64,000 nucleotides of DNA from positions 85,353-149,352 of the forward strand of contig JADKHC010000010.1 of the NCBI GenBank assembly GCA_016721945.1, read 5' to 3'. Source of the DNA: Verrucomicrobiota bacterium. GTDB taxonomy: Bacteria > Verrucomicrobiota > Verrucomicrobiia > Opitutales > Opitutaceae. Made by a program: the position numbers and the translations under genes. This document shows, piece by piece, positions 37,945 to 47,799 of the stretch (positions are counted from its first letter, which is position 1; the number at the start of each line of letters is the position of its first letter). Below the pieces are notes generated by a model, which saw nothing but the letters and a program-made list of their open reading frames with translations, searched no databases and had not been told where the DNA came from.

Positions 37945-40095
37945 TTACTGGGCGACGGCGGGCTTTGCTTTTAGGGCTCCAGCAAGCGCGTTGGAGAGTG
38001 TGGTGGTGGTAAATGGTTTTGTCAGGAACTCGTGGAAGCCTTCGGCGCGGGCGCGAGTGGCGTCCATTTGCGCGCCGAAGCCTGCGACCAGAATGATGGG
38101 AAGGTCGGGACGTTTGGTCCAAAAAGTTTTGGCGAGATCGAGTCCGGTTACGCGAGGCATCAGGAAGTCGACGATCACGGCGGCGAAAGCCTGTGGGTTT
38201 CGGTCAAAGAGGTCGCGGGCTTGAATCGGATCGGTGACGGCGGTGGGCCGGTAATTGAGCTTTTCCAGCAGTTGTGCGCAGGTCCGGGCTACGCTCGGTT
38301 CATCGTCTATGATGAGCACGGTCTGGCCGTCTCCATCGGGATGCCCGTTGTTTTTACTTACGTTGACTGGTGTGGTGATTGCTTGCACCGCTGGGAAGTA
38401 CAGCGTGAAAGTCGTGCCTTTCCCGGGCGTGCTTTCGACGCCAATCATGCCTTCGTGGGATTGGACGATGCCATGGACGACGGCAAGCCCGAGGCCGGTG
38501 CCTTCAGTGGCGGTTTTAGTGGTGTAGAAGGGTTCGAAGATGTGTTCCAGCACATCGGGTTCCATGCCTGGGCCGGTGTCGTTGACGGCGAGGCGAACGT
38601 AGGCGCCGGGTTTGAGCGATGATCGCGATCCGCCTTGCGGAGTCTCAATGTCAAGCGGGGTGAGCGCGATGGTTATGGTGCCGCCGTTTGGGGCCATGGC
38701 TTGGGCGGCGTTCGTGCAGAGATTAAGTAGAACCTGCTGGATCTGGCTCTCGTTGGCTGAGGCGGATCGATCCGTCGCGGCCGAGTATAGCAGTTTGTTG
38801 TTTTTCCCAATGGTGGAACGGACGAGGCGCAGAGAGTCTTCGACGACTTTTGAAAACACCAAAGTGCGGCGCTCGATCGGCTGGCGGCGGCTGAAGGTGA
38901 GAATCTGTTTGATAATCTCCCGGGCCCGCTGCCCGGCGTTGGTGATTTCCGCCACAGAGCTATGGCATGGATTCGATGGAGGGATTTGCTCGAAGCCGTA
39001 GCGTAGCAGGTCGGCATGTCCCAAAATGGCGGTTAGGATATTATTGAAATCGTGGGCAATGCCGCCAGCGAGGTTGCCGAGGGCTTCCATTTTTTGCGAA
39101 CGGAACAGTTGCTGTTCCAGAAGCTGACGCCGCGCCTCGGCTTCTTTGCGCGCGGAGATATCCTGAATAATGCCGAGCCAGCGGGGAGCCTGGCCGACGT
39201 TGCCGGGAAACAGTGCACCGCGCAGGTGCAGGTGCTTGGTCTGCGGGTGGCCCGCCTTCTGGAAACGTACTTCAAGATTTAGTGCCTTTGCGGTGGTTTC
39301 AGAAAGTTTTCCGAGTATTTCGGTGGCGCGGTCGCGATCATCGGGCGTGATGTCGCGAATGAAGTCGGCTAACGTGGAGGGATTGCTCGCACCGGAGTAG
39401 CCGAGAAGTGTACGCGCTTCGTCCGTCCAATGGACAGCGCCCTGAGTGTTGCTTTCCCAGCAGCCGATGCCGCCGGCTTGTTGGGCCATGCGGAGTAGTT
39501 CGTCAGAGCGTCGGTGCTCTTCGATTTCGGCTTCGAGGCGGGCGACGGTGGTGACGAGTTTTGCGTTGAGAGTGCGGACGGATTCCTCGGAGGCGGAGAG
39601 GGCGGCGTTGGCTTTGGAGAGATCGAGCAACTTATCCTCAAGTTTAACCAAGACCATGCGGGTGTATTCCTGCAACTGGTCGTCGGCGAGTTGGGTGCGC
39701 ACGACTTCGCGGGGCGGCCGGGTTTTAACTTCGGCGACGACTTCGATGACAATGGTTAGCAGCCGGTCGGGTTCGACGGGTTTAACCACGAAGCGATCGA
39801 CGCCGATGGACAAAGCAAAACGTTCGTCGCTCTCGGCGGTATACGTGGCGGTGTAGAGTACGAAGGGTAAGGCATGGAAGCGTGGATCGCGCCGAATGCT
39901 GGAGCAGAGTTCGAAGCCGTCCATGAGCGGCATGAGAGCGTCCGAGACCACAACGTCAGGCAGTTTGCGGGTGTTGAGAAGATCCAGACCTTCACGGCCG
40001 TTGGTGGCTGACCAGACGGTGTGGCCACGCGCAGTGAAATATTTTTCTAGGAGGTATAGGCTCTGGGGATTGTCTTCGGTAACGAGAATAATCAT
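37945..40095 (-). CDS. Hybrid histidine kinase (REC-PAS-HisKA-HATPase-REC)
   Basis: The 716-residue soluble protein has a first receiver domain (about 1-120; phosphoacceptor Asp in VVSDALMPLMDG), a coiled coil (about 150-200), a PAS domain (about 205-330), HisKA with GGIAHDFNNILTAI (about 350), HATPase_c with DTGPGME and GTGLGLAVV (about 450-565) and a second receiver (about 590-705; Asp in VIVDFLMP). Its start overlaps the stop of the response regulator gene by 4 bases, so the three signalling genes are translated together. A receiver before the sensor suggests that it takes phosphate from another kinase in a relay. Confidence 0.93.
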   Translation of the reverse strand: MIILVTEDNPQSLYLLEKYFTARGHTVWSATNGREGLDLLNTRKLPDVVVSDALMPLMDGFELCSSIRRDPRFHALPFVLYTATYTAESDERFALSIGVDRFVVKPVEPDRLLTIVIEVVAEVKTRPPREVVRTQLADDQLQEYTRMVLVKLEDKLLDLSKANAALSASEESVRTLNAKLVTTVARLEAEIEEHRRSDELLRMAQQAGGIGCWESNTQGAVHWTDEARTLLGYSGASNPSTLADFIRDITPDDRDRATEILGKLSETTAKALNLEVRFQKAGHPQTKHLHLRGALFPGNVGQAPRWLGIIQDISARKEAEARRQLLEQQLFRSQKMEALGNLAGGIAHDFNNILTAILGHADLLRYGFEQIPPSNPCHSSVAEITNAGQRAREIIKQILTFSRRQPIERRTLVFSKVVEDSLRLVRSTIGKNNKLLYSAATDRSASANESQIQQVLLNLCTNAAQAMAPNGGTITIALTPLDIETPQGGSRSSLKPGAYVRLAVNDTGPGMEPDVLEHIFEPFYTTKTATEGTGLGLAVVHGIVQSHEGMIGVESTPGKGTTFTLYFPAVQAITTPVNVSKNNGHPDGDGQTVLIIDDEPSVARTCAQLLEKLNYRPTAVTDPIQARDLFDRNPQAFAAVIVDFLMPRVTGLDLAKTFWTKRPDLPIILVAGFGAQMDATRARAEGFHEFLTKPFTTTTLSNALAGALKAKPAVAQ

Positions 40096-40475
40096 GGGGT
40101 GGGTTGCCGGGCGGGCAGCAGGCGCAGGACGCGGTTAATGAAATCATCGGGCTCGAAAGGTTTTTCCAGGTAGTCGGCGACGCCGAGCGCGAGGGCTCGT
40201 TGCTTGTCTCCGGCCTGGGCATACGAGGTGACTACGAGGATGGGAATGGCGGTGGTTGTTGGTTTGGCTCGCAGGCGGGCGGCCACTTCGTAGCCATCCA
40301 TTTCGGGCATCTGGATGTCCAGGACGATGAGTGCTGGTTTGCAACTTTCTGCGAGCGTGAGCCCGCGGGCGCCGTCGCCGGCGTGGTGGACTTCGCAACC
40401 GAGTTTCTCGAGCAGAAACGTGGCAAGGTGGCGGTTGGCTTCGTTATCCTCGATCAGGAGTACACTGGTTTTCAT
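40092..40475 (-). CDS. Single-domain response regulator
   Basis: 127 residues are read from ATG 40475, which overlaps the kinase stop by 4 bases; a longer start at 40499 is less likely for that reason. The domain has SVLLIEDNEANRHL (acidic pocket), VLDIQMPEMDG (phosphoacceptor Asp) and LEKPF (Lys). It has no output domain, so it probably shuttles phosphate between the two kinases or controls a protein by direct binding. Confidence 0.94.
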   Translation of the reverse strand: MKTSVLLIEDNEANRHLATFLLEKLGCEVHHAGDGARGLTLAESCKPALIVLDIQMPEMDGYEVAARLRAKPTTTAIPILVVTSYAQAGDKQRALALGVADYLEKPFEPDDFINRVLRLLPARQPTP

Positions 40476-43400
40476 CGTGGGGTGGAAAGGTTTCCCCAAA
40501 GGGAAGGGGTGTTGGTGCTTTCGATTGTTTTCGTAGCGACTAGAGGCAGCGTGATGGTAAAGATCGAACCCTGGCCAAATTCGCTCGTGACTTCGATGGT
40601 TCCTCCGAGCAGCGAGAGGAGTTTTTTCACGAGAAAAAGCCCGAGCCCGGTCCCCTCGTAAACCCGTCGAGCCGAACCATCGACTTGACGGAAGGCTTCG
40701 AAAAGGCGGCCGATGTTTTCCGGGCGTATGCCGATGCCGGTGTCATACACGGCGATGGTTAGCTTTTCCTGGTCTGGCGCGCCGACGACGACGCGGACGG
40801 TGCCCTTTTCGGTGAACTTGACGGCGTTATTGGCGAGGTTGAGGACGATCTGGTATAGGCGCTTCCGGTCAGTGTTGATCGTGGGCAGCGCGGCGGGCGT
40901 CTCGGTGGAGTAGGCGAGGTGTTTTGTCGCGACCAAGGGGGCGAGTGTGCGCTCGACGTCCTGGAGCACGTCGGCAGGGTTGACTAGTTCTGGAAATAAT
41001 TCGATTCGACCGGCCTCGATGCGGGAGACGTCAAGCAGGTCGTTGATCAGGCCGAGCAGGTGGCGCGCGGAGCCGTGGATCATTTCGAGTTGCTTGTTTT
41101 GTTCGGCGTTAAGTTCGCCCGCCATGCCTTGCTTCAGGATGGAGCTGAAACCGATGATCGAGTTGAGGGGCGTGCGCAGTTCGTGGCTCATCGTGGCGAG
41201 GAATTCGCTCTTGAGCCGGTCGAGTTCCTTGAGCTTTGAGTTGGCTCTTTCAAGTTGGTCGGTGCGTTCGGCCACGCGTTGCTCAAGGTTCTCGTTCAGG
41301 GTACGGACTTCTCTTTCGGCGTGCTGGCGTTCGGTGATGTCGACCTGGGTGATGAGCATGGTCGAGTCCTCTTCGATGTTAACCAAGGTGATCGAGAGGA
41401 GGAACACGCCTTGCTGTCCGCTTGCGCGGGTTAGCATGACTTCGCGATCGTGGATTTCGCCGGACTGGTCGAGCTCGTGGACGATTTTAGCGCGGGCGCT
41501 TGGGTCGGTCCAGAGCCCCAGATCGAGCGCGGTTTTTCCTATCACGGCGCTTCGGTCGATGCCGAATGTTTGTTCCCAGCGGTCGTTTACATCGATGATG
41601 CAGCTATCGAGGAGCCGAACGATGGCCTGCGGAATCGGTGCGCGACGGAAGGCTTTCTGAAAACGTTCTTCTGATTCGCGGAAGAGTTTCTCGGCGCTGG
41701 TGCGTTCGGTCACATCGAGTACGAGCGAGGACACGCTGGATACTTGGCCGTCGGCATCTGCCACGACGGTGCTGTACCATTCGCATTCGATGGTGCGTCC
41801 GTCGCGCGTGATGTTTTGGTTAGAGTAGCGCGTACCAATCCGGCCGCTAAGCATCGCTTGCCAAGACTCCGCGACACCGTGCCGCTCGTGCTCGGGAATA
41901 ATAAAGGTGGCGTGTTTGCCAATCGCTTCGGCGGCAGGCCAGCCGAAAATTAGTTCTGCCGCCGGGTTCCAGGCGGCGACGCAGAAATCAGGAGTCCAGT
42001 CGATCACGCCCAGCGGTGTATTCTCCAAGTGGAGACTGAGGCGGCGCTGGCTGGAGCGCAGGGCTTCTTCGGCGCGCCGTTGTTCCGTGACGTCGATGCT
42101 CGCACAGACGATGCCAGTGATTTTGCCGTGGGTCCGGACCGGTGCGAAGATGGCGTGGGAAAAAACGATTTTCCCATTTTGCTGGCCGACCAAATCGCGA
42201 GGGACAACGGCTCCGGCGAGTACGCGGGCGAAATTTTCCGCCAAGGGCAGGGCGGGTCCGTCCTGGCGTGGAACTTCGTGCAGGCTGAGCCCGACCAAGT
42301 CGCCGGTTCGGTTTTTCGAAGCGGGATTTTGCAACATGCATTTACCCTCCGCGTCGAATACCCAAAGCTCGAACGGCACATGTGAGATCACAGCGTCGAG
42401 GAGCGCTTCACGCTCGGCCCGCTTCGACATTTCGTTTTGCAACGTGACGTTGGCGGCAGCGAGTTCGCGTTGGCGGTCAGAAATGGATTTCACCATCTCT
42501 TGAAATGCAGTGCCGAGGTCCAGCAATTCGCGCGGTACAGCGCGCAGGGAAACCTCCGGCGAATCGCCACCGGCTAGTCCTCTGACGGCGGCGCGCAACT
42601 GCTCCACGGGTTCGGCGACACGACGCGCAAAAAGCAAGCTGCCGAAAACGGCGACTCCGATCGAGACCACGCCGACCACGAAGATTAACCAGCGTTGGCG
42701 CTGGAGAAAAGCTGCGGCTGCGCGCCCACCGGCTGAGAGCGTGATGACGTTCCAACGCGGTTTCGGTGACTTCAATTCGCCGCTCAGGCCGATCCAGCGA
42801 CGTCCGGCGTTGGGCAATAAAATGGGAGCCTGTTCGTTCATCCATTGTTTTGGCGAGCAAGCGGCCACTTCGCTCAACCCGATCCGTTGCGCATCAGGGT
42901 GACCGACGAGCCACTGCTGGCTGTTGCGACGCGTTTCCACGATAAACGTTTCTGTCCCGGTCTCGTGGCGGAGTTGACGGAGGAACTCCGTGAGCGCGCT
43001 CGCATCGAAATCTGCGTCCCACACGCCCGCGAGTTTGCCCACGGGAGTGAATACGGGAAGGATATACGTCACGCCGTTAATCGGCTTGCGGCCTTCGTAG
43101 TCGGAAAAAGCGTAGGTCTCTGTCCAACCCGGTTTGCGTGATGACAACGCTTGCTGAAAAAACGGACGATTGCGCGGATCGTAGCCATCCCAAGGCGTTT
43201 CGTCGGAGAGATAAAATTTGCCGGTTTGATAACGGTAAGTGCGAATCACGCGCTTGCCTTCCGGCTCATCGATGTAGACGAGCCATTCCATCAAGCCATC
43301 GGTTCGGCGATGCAAGAAAGCGGCTTCGCCAGTCGCGGCGAGCGAGAAACCGAGATACGTGAGCTCCGGACGTTGTTCAAAAGCCGGGACGAGTCGGATG

Positions 43401-43687
43401 AATACGTTTTCCCAATCCGCCGCAGGCAGTGCCTTTCCTCCCATGGCGCGCGAGGCGGATTCTGCGGTCATCTCCGCCGCATTCAAAAGCTGTTCCACCC
43501 GGTAAACGACACGACGGGAAACTTCCTCCAACTCAGTGCGAGCGACGCTGCGTGCCGCGATGCGCTCCTGCCCGATCACCACCAACGTCATCGCGCAAGC
43601 GACGCTGACAACCAGAAGAAGCGATCCCGCCAACAACCAAGTTCGGATCGACCGCCGGTGGAGCTTTTTACGGAAAACTCTTAACAC
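40472..43687 (-). CDS. Membrane sensor histidine kinase with Cache and multiple PAS domains
   Basis: The 1071-residue protein starts at GTG 43687. A first membrane segment (about 17-38) is followed by a dCache-like periplasmic domain (about 45-325), a second membrane segment (about 333-355) and a HAMP region (about 355-410). Three PAS domains (about 435-555, 560-680, 685-810) precede a coiled coil. The kinase core has HisKA ATMSHELRTPLNSIIGF and HATPase_c with VYDTGIGI and GTGLGLFLVKKL. It senses an external small molecule and redox or ligand signals internally. The response regulator gene overlaps it by 4 bases. Divergence of the 5' end is open: no gene lies in the next 160 bases before tRNA-Cys. 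Confidence 0.92.
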   Translation of the reverse strand: MLRVFRKKLHRRSIRTWLLAGSLLLVVSVACAMTLVVIGQERIAARSVARTELEEVSRRVVYRVEQLLNAAEMTAESASRAMGGKALPAADWENVFIRLVPAFEQRPELTYLGFSLAATGEAAFLHRRTDGLMEWLVYIDEPEGKRVIRTYRYQTGKFYLSDETPWDGYDPRNRPFFQQALSSRKPGWTETYAFSDYEGRKPINGVTYILPVFTPVGKLAGVWDADFDASALTEFLRQLRHETGTETFIVETRRNSQQWLVGHPDAQRIGLSEVAACSPKQWMNEQAPILLPNAGRRWIGLSGELKSPKPRWNVITLSAGGRAAAAFLQRQRWLIFVVGVVSIGVAVFGSLLFARRVAEPVEQLRAAVRGLAGGDSPEVSLRAVPRELLDLGTAFQEMVKSISDRQRELAAANVTLQNEMSKRAEREALLDAVISHVPFELWVFDAEGKCMLQNPASKNRTGDLVGLSLHEVPRQDGPALPLAENFARVLAGAVVPRDLVGQQNGKIVFSHAIFAPVRTHGKITGIVCASIDVTEQRRAEEALRSSQRRLSLHLENTPLGVIDWTPDFCVAAWNPAAELIFGWPAAEAIGKHATFIIPEHERHGVAESWQAMLSGRIGTRYSNQNITRDGRTIECEWYSTVVADADGQVSSVSSLVLDVTERTSAEKLFRESEERFQKAFRRAPIPQAIVRLLDSCIIDVNDRWEQTFGIDRSAVIGKTALDLGLWTDPSARAKIVHELDQSGEIHDREVMLTRASGQQGVFLLSITLVNIEEDSTMLITQVDITERQHAEREVRTLNENLEQRVAERTDQLERANSKLKELDRLKSEFLATMSHELRTPLNSIIGFSSILKQGMAGELNAEQNKQLEMIHGSARHLLGLINDLLDVSRIEAGRIELFPELVNPADVLQDVERTLAPLVATKHLAYSTETPAALPTINTDRKRLYQIVLNLANNAVKFTEKGTVRVVVGAPDQEKLTIAVYDTGIGIRPENIGRLFEAFRQVDGSARRVYEGTGLGLFLVKKLLSLLGGTIEVTSEFGQGSIFTITLPLVATKTIESTNTPSLWGNLSTPR

Positions 43688-43848
43688 GTAATTACTGATG
43701 ATGAAAAACTCGCTGCGCAGCCAGCCTTTAGTGGTTTGTTAAGGGATCGTCTTTGCCGGACGAGGCGCAAAAGAGGCGGCAAAAAATAACAGAAATTTCG
43801 GTACTTGCCGGACCAAAGGTTTTCTTCCAACGTCCGCACCCTTGTCAC

Positions 43849-43923
43849 GGCGCGGTAGCCAAGTGGTAAGGCCGAGGTCTGCAAAACCTCTATGCGTCGG
43901 TTCAATTCCGACCCGCGCCTCCA
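43849..43923 (+). tRNA. tRNA-Cys(GCA)
   Basis: The acceptor stem GGCGCGG pairs with CCGCGCC, and the anticodon loop CTGCAAA carries GCA between GAGGT and ACCTC. The T-loop is TTCAATT. The discriminator is T (43920), which suits tRNA-Cys, and CCA is encoded (43921-43923). A short inverted repeat, CCAAGC/GCTTGG, follows immediately; it overlaps the CCA and may be a processing or termination structure. The surrounding gap 43688-44058 (371 bases) holds nothing else recognisable. Confidence 0.97.
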
Positions 43924-44058
43924 AGCTTAAATGCTTGGGTGGGAGATCGTTTGTGGCGGCCTTTGGCCTGCCATGGCTTCACCAGCACAGTTCGTGACAA
44001 TTCTCCCGGGCTTGAGGCGCAGGCTTGCGCTCAGAGTCCGTGAAATCACAGTCGAGCC

Positions 44059-44877
44059 ATGATCGAAGTCAGCGGGTTAACCAAATGCTATGGTGAATTT
44101 ACCGCAGTCGACGACCTCACTTTCAATGTGAGGCCGGGCGAGGTGTTGGGTTTGCTCGGGCCGAATGGTGCAGGTAAAACGACGACCTTGCGCTGTATCA
44201 CCGGCATCATTCCGCCGACGCGGGGTGCGATTCGGCTGGGCGGCAACGATCTCCTCCAGGACCCGATCAGCGCGAAACGCATGCTGGCGTTTTTTCCCGA
44301 TGAACCGCGGCTGTTTGAACATTTAAGCGTCTGGCAGCATCTCGTGTTCACCGCGCGCCTGTATCAAGTCGACAACGTCGAAGCGCGTGGTCGGGCCTTG
44401 CTCGATGAACTTTCTCTTGCCGATAAAATCGATGCCATGCCGGGCGAACTCTCCCGTGGCATGAAACAAAAACTTACGCTGGCCTGCGGTTTGTTGCACG
44501 CACCACGCGTGGTGATGTTCGACGAACCGCTCACCGGCCTCGATCCTGCCGGAATTCGCGGGATGAAGGACACGATGCTGCGACTGGCGCGCGAGGGCGC
44601 GGCACTCATCCTGAGTTCGCATCTGCTCAATCTGTTGGAAGAAGTCTGCACGCATGTGCTCATTCTGAAAAACGGGAAAAAGGTGGCGGATGGTTCGTTG
44701 GAGGACGTCCACCGTCGTTTTGCCGAGCATGCCGATGCGAGTTTGGAAGACATTTTCTTCAAGGTAACAGCTTTCACGACGCCACCGTTGCCCATTGTGA
44801 TGGGAGCGGGCGGGCCGCCGCCTTTGCCGATCCAGCCAATAGAGTCAACGGGTCCGACACCTCCGGAAACGCCATGA
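44059..44877 (+). CDS. ABC transporter ATP-binding protein
   Basis: The 272-residue ATPase has Walker A GPNGAGKTTTLR, signature LSRGMKQKL, Walker B VVMFDEPLTGLDP and the H-loop SSHLLNL. Its C-terminal tail is Pro-rich (GAGGPPPLPIQP and after), which is unusual. The next gene overlaps the stop by 4 bases and encodes the membrane partner. The substrate is unknown; the CcmA-like (ABC-2) type suggests export. Confidence 0.95.
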   Translation: MIEVSGLTKCYGEFTAVDDLTFNVRPGEVLGLLGPNGAGKTTTLRCITGIIPPTRGAIRLGGNDLLQDPISAKRMLAFFPDEPRLFEHLSVWQHLVFTARLYQVDNVEARGRALLDELSLADKIDAMPGELSRGMKQKLTLACGLLHAPRVVMFDEPLTGLDPAGIRGMKDTMLRLAREGAALILSSHLLNLLEEVCTHVLILKNGKKVADGSLEDVHRRFAEHADASLEDIFFKVTAFTTPPLPIVMGAGGPPPLPIQPIESTGPTPPETP

Positions 44878-46640
44878 TCAGAGCGTTGGTTTATCTGCAA
44901 CTGACGTCGCTGAAAAACGCGGTGCAGGGGCGTTTCAAGCGACTGCGCAATCCGCGCTATTTTTTCGCCGCGTTAGTGGGTGCGGCCTATTTCTATTTCA
45001 TCATTTTCCGCAATGGCGCGCCGCAGCCACCGCAACTGCCGAATGGGCATGTTTTGCCGGTGGAGCCGTTGCCGGCCGCGAGCTGGCTGGAACCGCTGGG
45101 CGCACTGATGCTATTTGTGGCGGTAGTGTTGACCTGGATACTGCCGAATAGTCGTGCGGCGCTCGCGTTCACAGAAGCGGAGGTGACGTTTCTTTTTCCC
45201 GCGCCAGTGCCGCGCAAAGCTCTGGTGCATTTCAAGCTGATCAAGTCGCAGACGGGCATTCTACTGTCGTCGGCGATCCTTACGCTGATTTCGAACCGTT
45301 GGACGATTCTTGGCGGTAGCGCCTGGATACATGCAGTAGGGTGGTGGCTGATTTTTTCGTTATACAGCCTTCACTTGATCGGGGCTTCGTTTTCGCGTGA
45401 GCGGTTGCTTGGTTTTGGTATCAACGCGACGCGTCGCCGGCTTATTGCGTGCGGGATTTTGGTGCTAATTGGCGCTGTCACTTGGTTTTGGATGGGGCGT
45501 GCGCTGGCGCGACCTTCTGCGAGTGATGTGGAGAATATAACTTCGCTGGTGCGATATTTCGAAACCGTGCTGGCCTGCCCGCCGCTGAACTGGGTTCTGG
45601 TGCCGTTTTGCTGGGTGGTGCGGCCATTCCTGGCGACGAATCTGGTGGAACTGTTATCGGCGGTCTGGCCGGTAATGTTGCTGATTGGCTGGCACTATCT
45701 CTGGGTTTTGCGTTCGAATGTGGCCTTTGAAGAGGCCTCGGTGGCGCTATCGCAGAAACGGGCGGAGCGGGCTGCGGCCATGCGTGCCGGACACTGGCGC
45801 ACTCAGGCTCCTTCAAAAAAGCGACGCGAACCGTTCGAACTCGCGAGTACGGGGTTTCCCTCGGCGGCGTTTTTGTGGAAGAGCCTGATCGCGGCTGGGC
45901 CGGTTTATTATCCCAAATACTGGTTCATGGCGGGCGGCGTACTTTTTGCCGGATTTTACTGGTTCCTGCACGATCCTGTCTATGCCCCGGTGGTGAAGGC
46001 GATCGGGGTGTCTCTGGGAGCAATCGGTGTGTACGGGCTGTTTTTTGGGCCGGTGCTGGCTCGGCGCGGACTGGCGCTCATGCTGGAGAATATGGATCTG
46101 CTTAAAGGTTATCCTTTGCGCGGCTGGCAGGTGGTCTTGGGCGAATTGCTCTGTCCGGTCACGATTTTGTGCGCTTTCGAGTGGGTGGTGCTTGCTTTGC
46201 TGGGATTGGCGCTCGTGCTTTCGCCGGAGGGGCGCGGGTTGGGGGCCGGGGTATTGGGCTCCGGTTTGATGAGCGCTGGTTTGTTGGTAGTGCCGCTGGC
46301 GGCGATGTTGTTCGCCTTGAACTATGCGGGGGCGCTCTATTTCCCGGCCTGGATGAGTGCGACAACCCAGCATGGAGCGGGCATCGAGAAGGTGGGGCAG
46401 CGGCTGATTTTTTTTGTGGGTTATCTCATTGTGCTGGTTGTTGCGTTACTGCCGTCGCTGCTGTTTGGGGCCGTACCCTTCCTGCTGTGTTATCTTTATC
46501 TGGATGGACTTGCAATGGCGATAGCGTTTGGATCGGCTACGGCCTGCGCCGTGTTGGTTGGCGAACTCGCGATCGCGATCAGGTGGCTGGGGCGGCGTTT
46601 CGAGCGCTTCGACCTGACGGCTGAACTGCCCAGAGCGTGA
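44874..46640 (+). CDS. Putative ABC exporter permease
   Basis: The 588-residue protein begins MIRALVYLQLTSLKNAVQGRF, the N-terminus seen in the putative ABC exporter family, followed by about 12 hydrophobic segments arranged as two groups of six. A soluble stretch between them (about 285-330) is rich in Arg and Ala. The ATG overlaps the ATPase stop by 4 bases, so the two form a transporter. The cargo is unknown. Confidence 0.88.
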   Translation: MIRALVYLQLTSLKNAVQGRFKRLRNPRYFFAALVGAAYFYFIIFRNGAPQPPQLPNGHVLPVEPLPAASWLEPLGALMLFVAVVLTWILPNSRAALAFTEAEVTFLFPAPVPRKALVHFKLIKSQTGILLSSAILTLISNRWTILGGSAWIHAVGWWLIFSLYSLHLIGASFSRERLLGFGINATRRRLIACGILVLIGAVTWFWMGRALARPSASDVENITSLVRYFETVLACPPLNWVLVPFCWVVRPFLATNLVELLSAVWPVMLLIGWHYLWVLRSNVAFEEASVALSQKRAERAAAMRAGHWRTQAPSKKRREPFELASTGFPSAAFLWKSLIAAGPVYYPKYWFMAGGVLFAGFYWFLHDPVYAPVVKAIGVSLGAIGVYGLFFGPVLARRGLALMLENMDLLKGYPLRGWQVVLGELLCPVTILCAFEWVVLALLGLALVLSPEGRGLGAGVLGSGLMSAGLLVVPLAAMLFALNYAGALYFPAWMSATTQHGAGIEKVGQRLIFFVGYLIVLVVALLPSLLFGAVPFLLCYLYLDGLAMAIAFGSATACAVLVGELAIAIRWLGRRFERFDLTAELPRA

Positions 46641-46703
46641 CGAACCGAGCGGGCAGGGCAGGCGAAGACTGCGCATTAAGAAAGCGAGTCGTTTGAGGCG
46701 AAA

Positions 46704-47174
46704 CTAGTCGATAGCGACAATCGTCTGCGACGGTCTGCCGGGCGTGGCGATAGCGTCGCCGACTTTGCGCCCGATCAATTGTCGACCGATGGGCGACTGG
46801 GGAGTGATCACGATGATCGTGAGTCCATCGAAGGTGACTTCGAGGCCACCGTTGCGCGGGCCGAGGAAGTAGCGGAGTTTGCGGCCAGCGGTTTCGAGTG
46901 TGACGACGGCGCCGAGAGCAATCGGTTGGGCGGGTGAAAAAGTTGGAAACTCCATTCCCTGAAAGAGGGCGATGCTGGCCTGCGATTCGGCGGCGAGCCT
47001 CGCCTGGCCCTCGGCGAGGTAGGCCGCTTCCTGCGCGTGCATGTCGTACTGGTTTTCCGGTTTGCTCTCCTCGTGGGTCGCTTCGTCCCGCGCCATCAAT
47101 GCGGCTCGAGTGAGATTATCGAGTTCGGTATTGAGGCGTTCGATGATGACCTGACGAAGACGGGCTTTGTCCAT
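46704..47174 (-). CDS. GreA/GreB-like transcript cleavage factor
   Basis: The 156-residue protein has an N-terminal region predicted to form an antiparallel coiled coil (about 1-70) with acidic tip residues (ARDEATHEES), and a C-terminal FKBP-like domain ending in ITPQSPIGRQLIGRKVGD, the signature of GreA/GreB. These factors enter the secondary channel of stalled RNA polymerase to stimulate cleavage of backtracked RNA. The N-terminal region is divergent from GreA, so the protein may be a paralogue with a changed role. It is separated by 30 bases from a response regulator gene on the same strand. Confidence 0.88.
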   Translation of the reverse strand: MDKARLRQVIIERLNTELDNLTRAALMARDEATHEESKPENQYDMHAQEAAYLAEGQARLAAESQASIALFQGMEFPTFSPAQPIALGAVVTLETAGRKLRYFLGPRNGGLEVTFDGLTIIVITPQSPIGRQLIGRKVGDAIATPGRPSQTIVAID

Positions 47175-47204
47175 CGCGCAAGAAAACCAATCACTCGCAC
47201 TAAC

Positions 47205-47585
47205 TCAAGCGGACTCGCGCAGGCTGAGCAGATGCTTCACACGTTCGACGAGTTTTTTTGGGCTGAACGGTTTGGTCACGTAGTCGATGGCACCAAGTTC
47301 AAGCCCGAGATGCTGGGCGTCGTTGGTGGCCCAGGCGGTCAGAATTATAATGGGGATTTTCGCCGTATCCTCGTGGCGACGTAGGATTTCACAAATGCCG
47401 AAGCCGTCGATGTCGGGCAGCATCAGGTCGAGGATGATCAAATCGGGGTGGTTGACGTCGATTGTATCCAAAGCTTCACGACCGCACGACGCGGTTAACA
47501 CGTTGAAACCGGCGCGGTTGAGATGGAAACTGACGAGATCGGTTACATCCCGCTCGTCATCAACACTGAGAATGGTCGAGGGCAC
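47205..47585 (-). CDS. Single-domain response regulator
   Basis: The 126-residue receiver has ILSVDDERD (acidic pocket), IILDLMLPDIDG (phosphoacceptor Asp) and VTKPF (Lys). It starts at GTG 47585. No output domain and no kinase are adjacent. The 214-base gap to the divergent ParA-like gene is AT-rich and may hold divergent promoters, but no clear match was found. The neighbouring GreA-like gene may be in the same transcript. Confidence 0.93.
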   Translation of the reverse strand: MPSTILSVDDERDVTDLVSFHLNRAGFNVLTASCGREALDTIDVNHPDLIILDLMLPDIDGFGICEILRRHEDTAKIPIIILTAWATNDAQHLGLELGAIDYVTKPFSPKKLVERVKHLLSLRESA

Positions 47586-47799
47586 GCCCTAATACACACG
47601 ATGAGCATGGCTTTTCAGCGACGCTCTGGTGACAAAAATGAAAAAACGTTCAAATCTCCTTTCTGGCTGCAACTTCGCGAAAAAACTGCTGAAAAAACCG
47701 TGAAAAGCTGTAAGTTTGTTTTTTATCTCGCGCGCGCGTGGCGAATAAACAATTCAAGTCTCTAAGCAAACGCACCTTAAAGTTACCTTTCACGTTCGC

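Noticed and set aside
43739..43924. Minus-strand open frame over tRNA-Cys (HRGFADLGLTTWLP...)
   Set aside because: Translation of the antisense strand of a tRNA gene is a frequent artefact.
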